A stretch of DNA of 64,000 nt, taken from the NCBI GenBank assembly GCA_032158295.1, contig CM063253.1, forward strand, positions 2,387,001-2,451,000, given 5' to 3'. Position 1 is the first letter of the stretch. Every line of letters starts with the position of its first letter. The notes under the pieces are model-generated. The model saw nothing but the letters and a program-made list of their open reading frames with translations. It did no database searches and was not told the DNA's origin. This DNA comes from Pycnopodia helianthoides (Eukaryota; Echinodermata; Asteroidea; Forcipulatida; Asteriidae). The position numbers and the translations under genes are program-made. Shown piece after piece: positions 31,701-50,800 of this stretch.

Positions 31701-33256
31701 TGTGCTCAGCCTCTAATTTTGGTTTCACTTCATCGTTGATGAATTTCCAGTCATTTGGTCCTAAGTAAAAGTGATATTAAAAAACATATATATATTTTTA
31801 AAGTTTACAAAAAAGCTTGTGAGTAAATTAAGTTATTAACATACCACTTGACATGTCCCGGCCAAGTGGTGCATCGAAATAAAACAAAAGAAAAACAACT
31901 CACAGGAATGTTATAAACACTACAGTCCAAATAGTTGCGATAATCGTAACCCTCCATCCTCCCGACGGTCGGAGACCGGAGGGGTCCGGTCTCCGACTGT
32001 CGGGAGGATGGAGGGTTACGATAATCGTAACCCTCCATCCTCCTGAAGGTCGGAGACCGGAGGGGTCCGGTCTCCGACCGTCGGGAGGATGGAGGGTTAC
32101 GATTATCGCAACTACAGTCCAAACTACAGACAAGGTTTTGGCTCGAATCCGGCCAAGCTAACCTCTGACTTCACAATGACTAGAATTACTGAATTACGTC
32201 TAGTTACTGAATCACAATTCATTGACTTGTGTAATTCATATTCATAGACGTTAAACCAATGTACAGGAGAGATTGGCTGTTACCAGCTTGGTATTTATAT
32301 CCCCTGTGCTGTTGGGTGGGGGCTTTGCCGATGTGCCTTGTTGGAAAAATCATTTTAAAAAGAAAATGAAAAACATGTGAGACATTTCCTTCCACTGTGG
32401 TTGAGTACAAAGTTTAAAGGCCCTGTACACTATTGGTAAGATCGAAAAACACAATGTTCACAGATTCACACATAACTGACATGATTTAAAGTAAGTAATG
32501 GTAGAAAGGGTTCCTTAAAATATTTCTGCCTAAAATGCTATCGTTTCTGAGAAACGAGTAAAACAATAGTAATTATCGAGTGCGATAATTTGAAAAAACA
32601 GAAAACACATAAGATCTCTTTTTACTATTTTCTCGTGACCTCGATGACCAATTGAGCTCAAACTTTCACAGGTTTGTTTGTTCATGCATTATGTTTAATC
32701 ACACAAAATGTGGACACTGACTTTGAGCTGTTACCAAAAGTGTATAATACCTTTAAGTAGGCCTAAAAAGTTAGTTGTAACTTGTTAGAAACCTTCACAA
32801 ACAGTAAAACTGTCTAAATTCCAGTCTCTATCTACCTTGTGCTCAACGACACTTACCATTTACAAAAAAAACCTGTACCGAAATAAAGTGAGTCAGTTAG
32901 CTACTCAGGCTAGACCGATTACTTATTAGGCCTAGTTATAATATTAATTGTATTACTATTAATAATAATACAAAACACTATTTAAATAATATGAAAACAA
33001 AACTGTGTGAACCTTGCGGAAATGTTTTCCCACTGGCAGGCACAATGAGTGTCAAGTCCAAATCAAAAGCAGCAATCTTCGAGGACGCCTTTACCGCAGG
33101 GCCACTCAGGACAAACACTGCCGGTAAATTTCTCGGTCCGCTCCGGGGGCCGTGCCCACTCCAGTCCTCATCAAACTTCAACACCCATTCGGCCTGCTTG
33201 GCCTTCTTCGACGCAGTGGCATCAGCGGCCCGGGTTGACTTTCTCTTTGGCGGCAT
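27339..33256 (-). CDS. PNKP: bifunctional polynucleotide phosphatase/kinase, FHA-less, with a 1-nt frameshift
   Basis: Minus-strand exons are 33256-33013, 31760-31579, 30570-30235, 28707-28473 and 27585-27339. The protein repairs DNA ends by removing 3'-phosphates and phosphorylating 5'-hydroxyls. A basic N-terminus (residues ~1-20, likely nuclear) leads to the HAD phosphatase motif FDLDLT (D65, D67), SGKTFPQG, an ITNQRGM segment and [25 protein letters not shown]. The kinase domain has Walker A GFPASGKST (residues 263-271), YVHVNRDTL and DNTNP. The FHA domain that begins vertebrate PNKP (which recruits XRCC1/XRCC4) is absent; only ~60 residues precede the phosphatase motif. Exons sum to 1244 nt, one base short of 415 codons. 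In the last exon the frame set by splicing matches the family up to HLNFMRQ, then the conserved VPKVGYNTYKKHYTEP tail is in another frame, so a base is missing near 27503-27515. This is either a sequencing error or a true lesion. Confidence 0.92.
27795..28060 (+). repeat. SINE family 3 with tRNA-like portion
   Basis: Body as at 16806-17020, followed by a tRNA-like segment readable on the minus strand (B-box complement GGATTCGAACTGGGGTCCT, A-box side ACCAACCCGATCG). It lies in the last PNKP intron. Confidence 0.7.
28717..28744 (+). repeat. (TAA)n microsatellite at a splice acceptor
   Basis: Nine TAA units starting ten bases upstream (minus strand) of the PNKP exon 4 acceptor at 28709-28708. 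On the transcript strand this is a TTA-rich stretch acting as the pyrimidine-side context. Confidence 0.85.
29435..29850 (-). repeat. SINE family 2, full length, tRNA-derived
   Basis: The minus strand has a tRNA-like head (CGTGGCCAAGCGGATAAG, then GGGTTCGAGTCCCGGTCGTG), a linker (ACACTTGTGTCCTTCAGCAA) and the body ending in the AGCGCTATATAAG segment. The box order resembles a Ser/Leu-class tRNA ancestor. It lies in PNKP intron 3. Confidence 0.8.
30571..31578. other. PNKP intron 2 with no clear feature
   Basis: The plus-strand segment 30599-30740 (CCAGGGCTCACCATTAACAC, then TACATCAGAGAGATA) resembles 18266-18500 (CAGGGCTCACCTTTAACAC, TACATCAGAAAGATA), so it is a shared dispersed repeat. The remainder is A-rich and uninformative. 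Confidence 0.5.
31923..32123. mobile_element. 183-bp double-hairpin MITE with 9-bp target duplication
   Basis: Element 31932-32114 is flanked by identical 9-bp repeats CAGTCCAAA (31923-31931 and 32115-32123). Its ends are inverted repeats from TAGTTGCGATAATCGTAACC through CCTCCATCCTCC. Inside, a hairpin arm pair (GGTCGGAGACCGGAGGGG and complement) occurs twice in tandem, so each half folds alone and the whole folds again. A 9-bp duplication fits Mutator-like transposases, which would have to act in trans as nothing is encoded. It lies in PNKP intron 1. Confidence 0.88.
32414..32756 (+). repeat. MITE family B, full copy
   Basis: TTAA-bounded, 343 bp, with centre ATTATCGAGTGCGATAAT. It is ~87% or better similar by eye to 55913-56254. 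It lies in PNKP intron 1. Confidence 0.88.
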
Positions 33257-33759
33257 GGTTTAACTCAGCAGAAGAAACTGATCTGACCAAATAGTTGATC
33301 CTGCATTGAGATAGAACGCTACTCCAGGCGTTTTCATGCAGTATACATTTTCTGGAGGTTCCAACGGTTTTTTGTGGTTCATGGTTCAGCTTCATATTTT
33401 ACGGTATGTTTGGTTAACTTTTTGAATCTCCAAATCGCCGCTCAAATGCTCTAGCCTTATATCAGCCTCGATTGCAGCGAGCACCATAGGGCGTTTCTTG
33501 TCGAGAGAGGGCGGCAAACCACACAAATTATCTTCTGTCATCATTATTTTTGTCTGTTGACATTTTGGTCAGCAAGGCGGGATCGGAGCATGCTGCAAAT
33601 TTAGCCTGATGTTTTTTTTTGAGCTTTCATAATTTTGTTTTTTGTAAATCCCGATCTGCCTAAAGTCTGTTACCATTAACGAGTTTCACTTGCTGGTAAT
33701 TAGTAACTGACAGTGTTTAGCTTTTTAGGGAGACATTTTGATGAGGTGATCAGTTGACG
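33257..33759. promoter_or_regulatory. head-to-head promoter interval, PNKP and LRRC40
   Basis: Only 503 bases separate the two ATGs, which face away from each other, so both 5' UTRs and core promoters must fit here or overlap. No TATA box is evident at a suitable place. A shared promoter is inference from geometry. Confidence 0.6.
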
Positions 33760-43122
<9,363 letters not shown>

Positions 43123-43640
43123 TTTAATTTAACTAAACAACAGATGATCCAATCCATCAAATTAATGGTCTGAAGAGTGAATACTAGTGGGCAGAGTGAT
43201 TGCTGACAAAAAGAGTCTGAAACTATAGGATCCAAACTTCAGGAGGTATGTTGAAATGAGCGAGGCATTTCCACCTTTTGGCAACCCCTAGAGTTTAGGT
43301 TTATCAGAGCTTTTAGGAACAAAGTCCTCATCACTAGTGGAAGTAATTAAAAGAGCGGTGGAACCTTTATATGTGGAAAAATTAACAGCTAATTTTCTTC
43401 ACCAGGCTGACTCAAAAAAGAGTCCGATTTCAGATTAAGTCTGAAATTTCTCGTCCCCGGTAATGGTAACTCTTTCTTACTATTGTTCTGTCATGCTGAT
43501 ACGGTGAATGTACTTGTTCCTAGGTTAATGTACATGCCTGCGGCTCGAACATGTTGTTGCTGCGTCCTTCACAATTCAGCTTCTCAGCTGCTAAAGGCTA
43601 AAATTATGGAATAAACAATCCAGATGAACTTATTTAACGA
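43123..43640 (+). other. LRRC40 3' UTR region with AATAAA
   Basis: No ORF or repeat is evident directly after the stop. AATAAA at 43610-43615 is the first clear poly(A) signal, ~490 bases downstream. Confidence 0.45.
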
Positions 43641-44430
43641 GCCTCCCAAATAATTAAAATAATGTCATTGTAATGTTATATCAAGTTTAATGCAGTTTGG
43701 ACTTAATCGAGTGGAATACAGAAATAGGTACTATCCAACCAAACTTTTTTTTTTTTTGGTGATCCGTTTTATGGCTGCATTATCAAATACTGTTTATCTA
43801 AAGTTTTGAAGAATGGTCGATATCATTGACTAGAGCGTTCTTCGCGATCCAGCTTCTCTGCTGCTAAAGGCTGATTACCCTCCCAAATTATTAAAATAAT
43901 GTCATTGTAATGTTATATCAAGTTTAATGCAGTTTGGACTTAGTAGAGTGGAAATACAGAAATAAATACTATCCAACCAAACTGACATTATGACTGCATG
44001 CTCAAGTACGGTTTAATCTAAGTTTTGAAGGATGTAATGTTATATCAAGTTTAATGCAGTTTGGAATTCAGTAGAGTGGAATACAGAAAAAGGTACTATC
44101 CAACCAGACTGTTTGACCAGTTTAACCCTCTTACTCTCAGTGACTCTTGGCAACATTTTCCAGTGAGTTGATCAACCATTTGAAACCATTCGACTGCCAA
44201 GGTTGTGTACGGCGGCACAACTGTGCACAGAACTAACTGTGTACTGTGTACATGCATTCCCTCATGGAATCATATTGCAGGCTGGCATAGTTTATCTATC
44301 ATTCAAAACCACAGTGAATGGTATTGAATGGTCAGACAGCAAGAGGGTTAATGACTGCATACTCAAGTACTGTTTATCTAAAAATTTGAAGAGTTGTCGA
44401 TATCATTGACTAGAGCGCTTACTCCCTGTT
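43563..44430 (+). repeat. tandem duplication interrupted by MITE family G
   Basis: A segment with CAGCTTCTC-GCTGCTAAAGGCT, ATGTTATATCAAGTTTAATG and ATACTATCCAACCAAACT occurs at 43568-43810 and 43850-44030, and partly at 44035-44430. The third copy is split by a family G element at 44122-44351 (inverted), bounded by TTAA on both sides. Sequence then resumes ATGACTGCATACTCAAGTAC. Confidence 0.8.
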
Positions 44431-46150
44431 ATACACGTACACATGTACAAGTTTTTAGAAACCTCCTGGATGCAGACATGATTTTCCTATGTGCATGTCA
44501 GCGGAACAATTTTGATCTGAAGAGAACATTGTGAAAGCGAGATAATTTGAATAAGGCATACGCGCCTCTAGTATGCGACTGCTTGTCTGTGTCATCACCC
44601 ACAATATATCTTATTTGTGCACCCAATGAATCTCTGTGCAGTGTAGATCTATTTAAGCAATGAAAATGTTGTATTTACTCGACAAGTTTATTTGTGAGTA
44701 GAGATGATTCTCTAGATGTCAAAGGAAGGCAAAATCTGCTTCAAACGAGAGAGCAAGAATTAATTTATTTTGATAATCGCCACGGTGCCAGACAAACGGG
44801 TGGGCGAATGTGCGTTAAAATTGGCACCCTGACACGGGTGAGTTATGCACGTAGTCCCGTGGCATATTTGATTCGATGAGGCATAGAAAAAAAAAAAACG
44901 CATTCACATGCAAATAGCCGTTCAAAAGCCGTACAAAATATCAATTACATGGGTTTGTACACAAACTGGATGCGCCCACACGGCTTCAAAATGCAGGACA
45001 AGTTATTGCTCTAGTCAATGTATATAGCTCTATGGTCCACATGGATCGTCTAAATTAACTTTGATTTTTTTAAACGGAAGAGGGAAGGAATTCAATTTGA
45101 AATTTGCATATTAATTTTTTTTTTTGAATTTTAAGGATATAATGTTTAACATATTTTTGATTGCTGGCTTCCACTTAAATATAGTTATTTATAATTTTGG
45201 GAAAATTTACTTTTTGTGACAAAGAAATTTCTGTACTAATATAATATACCAAATTTTTGTGCATGAGCTGTGACACACCGTGTCGAACAAAAATGTGTAA
45301 TAAACTTTAAAAAGGTACACCACGATCTTGTGGGGTTTGTACTTTGATATTGTTATAAAATAAAAGAGCTGTCCGCTTTATAACATCTCACTTTCCATGA
45401 GTGTTTTCATCAATCTGATCTAACAAACAGTATAATAAAAAATAATATAAAACAACATTTTGTTAATACTATTTATGGAATTATTAGATTAGGACAGGAT
45501 CACTTTGTATTCATAATGATTCAAGTAAATTGATGGTAAAAGAGGGAGTGGTTATGTTCGCCTCCGACCCTTTCCTCCACAAACTTTCACGAGGGTTGAC
45601 CCAGCCACATGGCCAGTACACTACATATCTGACGAAGTGGACCATACACCAACAAAAATGTCCTCCACAATAATAATATTTAGTTGTATGAAGAACGACA
45701 TATAGTCTAACTGCCCTACATATCCCTCACGGTATACAGTAAACGTTTAAGACACCACCGTGGAATAAAGGATTTCACTAAACGATAGTATGCATAGAAT
45801 GAGTTCACCAGCTAGTTATAAAAGATCTAGACAATGAATACACTTGGCATGAATGGAAGAAAATTTTTAAAAAGCGAGTTTGCAGTGCATTATGACTGGC
45901 GTGCAGGCAAGGGGAGGGCGAGTCGCTAGGTGTTTGGGAGACGTAGGAGGGTCGACCCAGTTCAAGGACAAGTTCACTACATATCTCACAAAGTCAACCG
46001 TACACTAACACAAAATGTCCTCCAAAATATTAATATTTATTAAGCACTTAGAAATCAAGTATCTTACACTTTCATTACCCAGCTGTTCTTCAGCAGAATA
46101 CATTCCTGAAATGATCTAAGCTCCTCTTTGGGCAAAGTAGTACCAGCAGC
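44431..46150. other. gene-free spacer
   Basis: AT-rich DNA between the convergent LRRC40 and CLPP genes. Two related segments at ~45590-45680 and ~45950-46040 (CACTACATATCTGACGAAGT and CACTACATATCTCACAAAGT, each followed by a TCCTCCA-AATA motif) form a diverged duplication ~365 bp apart. No coding signal is seen. Confidence 0.5.
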
Positions 46151-46543
46151 TTAAGGGTATATACAGGATCGGTGGAGCTGACAAGTTAGTCGCAGACAGA
46201 GTTCATGTTTTGTGTGATCAACCATAATACATGAAATAACAAACCTGTGAAAACTTTGACTTAATCTGTTGTGTGAGACGGGAGAAAACAGTGAAAGAAA
46301 CATGGACAGTTTTCAGCATGTAAACACATTGTCCTTAGTTTGGTTGTAACAACCGAAATCAGCTGTTGTGTTTGTTTCAGGTTTCCAGACACATATTTCT
46401 CGAATATGACTTCATTTCAGAGCAAAATATTGCACAGAAAAAAGCGGTTCTACTTTGAACTTTTATAGTCAGGAAGCTTTCAGACTAAAGTCAAACAATG
46501 ATGTTTTCTTTTATCCTGACCAATCCTGTATATTTGTCTTTAA
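46151..46543. repeat. MITE family E
   Basis: TTAAGGGTATATACAGGATC at left and CCAATCCTGTATATTTGTCT before TTAA at right. The interior has ATAACAAACCTGTGAAAACT, the block shared with families A and B, then GGGAGAAAACAGTGAAAGAA. Confidence 0.75.
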
Positions 46544-47646
46544 AATTAATGCATAGATATCAACAGAACACATTACCAGGCCTGAGATTTGTAAGGATTT
46601 TTCCTGATTTTTTTTTTTTTCACTGAACTCCTGCACCTTTCGACTTTCTTCAAAGAGGCCAAACTTGCCAACACAGAGATAAAAAGACTTGGCTCTTGTT
46701 ATGACAATACCTCAAATATATCTATTTGAAATGATGTAGAGAGTCTGTACACCTCTGAAATGTAACAACTGTACATTCAGGGAGCTTCATTTCCACACCA
46801 AGAGGAAATTGTTATCAAAATTTTCAGGATTATTTCATTTTTATACAATATCATCCATGCATTACTCTTTTGCAATGAGAAATATTAAAGTGTCTTCCAT
46901 AAGAAGTCCAATGCTGTGATCGGGATTTGAACCCACAGTCCGACTTGTCCGTTAGTGGACTCATATCGTCGCGTCAGCGCAAAAAACAATGTAGCTCGAT
47001 TTTACAAAAACGTCGGATCTCACACGAAAATGCTCCTTGCAAAAGCGTTGTATCTCGGCGCATCTTCGTTTTGTGTGTACAACCAGGCTATTTTAAGCGT
47101 TAAACGGAACTTGTGACTTCCGTTTAACTGTTTATACAGATTACAACCAGACTATGAGCCCATCTGTAAAAGGAGCAAAGGTCAAACACTTTCAAGGACT
47201 TCAAAATGAACTCTGTAATCCAGTCTTTACAGTAAAAAAAATCACAAAGAGGCAGCGTACAAAGCAAAATAAAAAAACACATTGTAGGAGATTGAAAATA
47301 ATTTATTACATTTCTACTGTAGGAATTTTCATATGAAACATTCGACCATCAACAGGGATGTCATTTGTTCTCCCTGGATAGTGTATGGGGCTAAAATTTT
47401 AAAGACAAACGAATGTCTCATTTGTTTTTTACTGTCTGATTTATTTAACTGTTCAGGAAATTTGGAAACAGATTTTAACATTTGTCTACGGTTTAACGAT
47501 TAACCGGTTAAAAGTCCCAATTCTAGTCAAGATCAGTGCTCGTCGTAAAAAAAGGTGTAAAGATTGCAAAGTAGTGATTCTTAACAACATCATTGAGGAG
47601 AAATTTCCGTAAGATAAATAAGTCTTTATGGGTCAAGACCTCGTCA
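46544..47646. other. spacer and CLPP 3' flank
   Basis: A tRNA-like SINE fragment on the minus strand lies near 46915-46985 (CGGGATTTGAACCCACAGTC). AATAAA on the minus strand at 47445-47440, ~200 bases past the CLPP stop, is a candidate poly(A) signal. Nothing else is recognised. Confidence 0.45.
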
Positions 47647-47774
47647 TCAATCGCTCTTGCTCCCCTTGTTGTTTTCCCCCGGTAGAGGGGGGTGTTCTAA
47701 GACTTTGTCAATAAGTCCAAACTCCTTCGCTTCTTCAGGGCTCATGAATCTGTCTCGCTCCATCGATGATTCTG

Positions 47775-47813
<39 letters not shown>

Positions 47814-50800
47814 TACGTTCTCTTAGAGAGGGCGCTGTTCGGGTCTTGTGACATAATAATATGCAAGAGGTCTATGCTTCTTGAATCAAAACATAATAAA
47901 GATATTGACTTGAGGAACTCTTTCTTACCTATTGTTTCTAACGGCTGGTTTGTGTGCTTTAAATATAACTGGTTGATTTGAGATTTGATCTTCAAGATCT
48001 CTTCTGCTTGTATTTGAATATCTGTGGCTTGACCCTGTGGAAAGAGAAGTTTAGGCCGGTGGTGTTAAAGTGAGGTACAGCATTGCTTTTCAAAAGAACA
48101 CCGTTTTAGTCTATTCTTTTTTAATCAAAATTTTCTTAAAGACAGGCATGATATTTTCCTACTTTATTTTATTTCCTATTTGTTTCCTTTAGAAAAATTA
48201 TTTTTAAATAGCCAGAAAGCCAATAACATATGTTACATGTAGGTAAGACTATTTGTTACATCAATAAAAATTTGTCCTACTTTTTCTATGGGGTCAAATA
48301 TTCATTTCTGTATAAAATTCTAATTTGTTTGACGGAAATCATCAAAAAACGGTGCTCAAGTTTACACAATTGGTAACATTTTCTAAATGTTCTTGAGACT
48401 TTGTTCTAATATGACGATCAACGAAGAGTACATTAAGTTAGTATTGGGTTTTAACTGGGGATAATCAAATAAGAATCTTTAAGTGCCGACATTATAATTT
48501 TCCTAATTTAAAATGATTTCCAAACTTCTTGTCCCAGAAATTCACAAAATTGTATAGATCATATAAAAACACATGAAGTGGAGAATGTTATCTCCACACA
48601 TTGTTGGTCAGCCTTGTACTCAATAAAATGTTCCTTAATTTTCTAAGAGGAAATATCAAGCCTGAAAATTGCTATTAATTCAATTTTACCTGGGACACTT
48701 TCCACGAAACACTGCTTTTCAAAAGTGCCCGACAATTACAAACTAATTAATATAAAAATAAAATGGTACAAGAAATACCTGTAAACAATATTACATGAGA
48801 ATTTAAATAATGAATAGACACAGTGGGGCAAGGTTGATAAAATCCATAATTACAGTAAAAAACCAAGGACAATAAAAACAAACTGGGCCAGCCAGAAGAG
48901 ACGAATAGAGAAGAAAATAAAACTGCACCTGGATAGGCCTTACATAGACAGTTACAATACAAGCCATGACATGTACATTAAAATCTCAAAGTCTTGTACT
49001 GTCGTTAAAAAACTTGGCTAGAGTGGGAGGTAAGGGTGTTGGAGTGTCGTAGGGAGGTCATGAAAAAATATATCATTCTTACTCTTGCTTGGCCGGACGG
49101 CTGATGGACCATAACCCTGGAGTTTGGTAAGCTATGCCTCATGCCCGGTGTTCCTGCTGCGAGGAGTAGCGATGCCATACTGCACGCCTGCCCGACACAC
49201 CATGTAGATATAGGTGGTAGGACGTACTGCATGGTGTCATATATACCCAGCCCGGCAGACACTGACCCTCCTGGTACAAAATTAGAATCAGAATTATAAA
49301 ATAAAAAATAAAAAAATAAAAAAACATATTTGAGATAACTACATTTTAAAATGTATTTTTTCAATTCATTTTTTCATTCATTTATTGTGTATTTTTTCTA
49401 AGGTTAAATTTCAGAGTAAGATTTTGAATTTTAAAAGCTGTGTTCACATATATTAAAGGCCAGCTTAAACGAAAATGGCTACTAGTGATCTTTGCTGAAA
49501 TTCATATAAAATGTGGCTTTTCGCAAACTTTCTGAAAAGCACGGAGAAGGGTATTCAAAATTATTGGTTTTTTGTTTTTTTCAATTAAAATCTGTTTAAC
49601 CTCATGTGAACTCAATTTCCATATTGACTAAAAACATTTAAAATGAATTTCAGCAAAGATCCCTTGTTGCCGTTTTCCTTCAAGCCGGTCTTTAAACTGA
49701 TTTGAAGGCACCCAGATCCATAGCAGAGAGCTCAATGTCACTGGGACTGTACACTTGCTCAGACTTAGAGTTACCTGGACTGTTGATGTACATGTGGATT
49801 GGTTTCTTGTTGCTCTCGGACTGTAGAAATAGGAGTTGGGCCACCACCAGGCTGGCCAGTGTATCATCAACCTGGCAACAAATGAAGAACAATTGTAATA
49901 ATTAAACCATCACAAATAAATTGTCTGACTAAAGACTGTAATAATTAGCTTGGGCCACCACCACTGGCTAGTGTATCACCAACCTGACACCAAATAAAGA
50001 ACAATTGTAATAATAAAACCATGACAAATAAATTGTCTGAATAAAGATTAAGATCCACATTCTCAGCCAAGAACAGTTGAATTTCAAAAACTGCAACACA
50101 GTTCTAAACCTAAACTCTGGAATGTCCCTAACACCAGTCTTGAGAATTTCATGTACACATGCCCTAACACCGAAGCAGACATTTTAAAGGTAGGGTCATA
50201 GATGGTTTTTGTCAACATAATGCTGATTTATAAAAATAATAATAACAATAATTTATTGAATTATATGAGCGCATTCCATAAAATGTACACAAGCGCATAA
50301 CAAAATAATTAGACAATGATTAAAAAAGTAACACTGGTAAAAGCGAGGAAATACCACAATCCATAAAAATGAAAACACAAGACTCTTGCAGGACTTCCCA
50401 AACAGTAAAAATGCATTGACATAAAGACAGTAGATACAACAGTAAAAATGCATTGACATAAAGACAGTAGATACAACAGTAAAAATGCATTGACATAAAG
50501 ACAGTAGATACAACAGTAAAAATGCATTGACATAAAGACAGTAGATACAACAGTAAACATGCATTGACATAAAGACAGTAGATAAAAACAGTAAACATGC
50601 ATTGACATAAAGACAGTAGATACAACAGTAAAAATGCATTGAAATAAAGACAGTAGATACAACAGTAAAACATGCATTGACATAAAGACAGTAGATAAAA
50701 CAGTAAAAATGCATTGACATAAAGACAGTAGATAAAACAGTAAAAATGCATTGACATAAAGACAGTAGATACAACAGTAAACATGCATTGACATAAAGAC

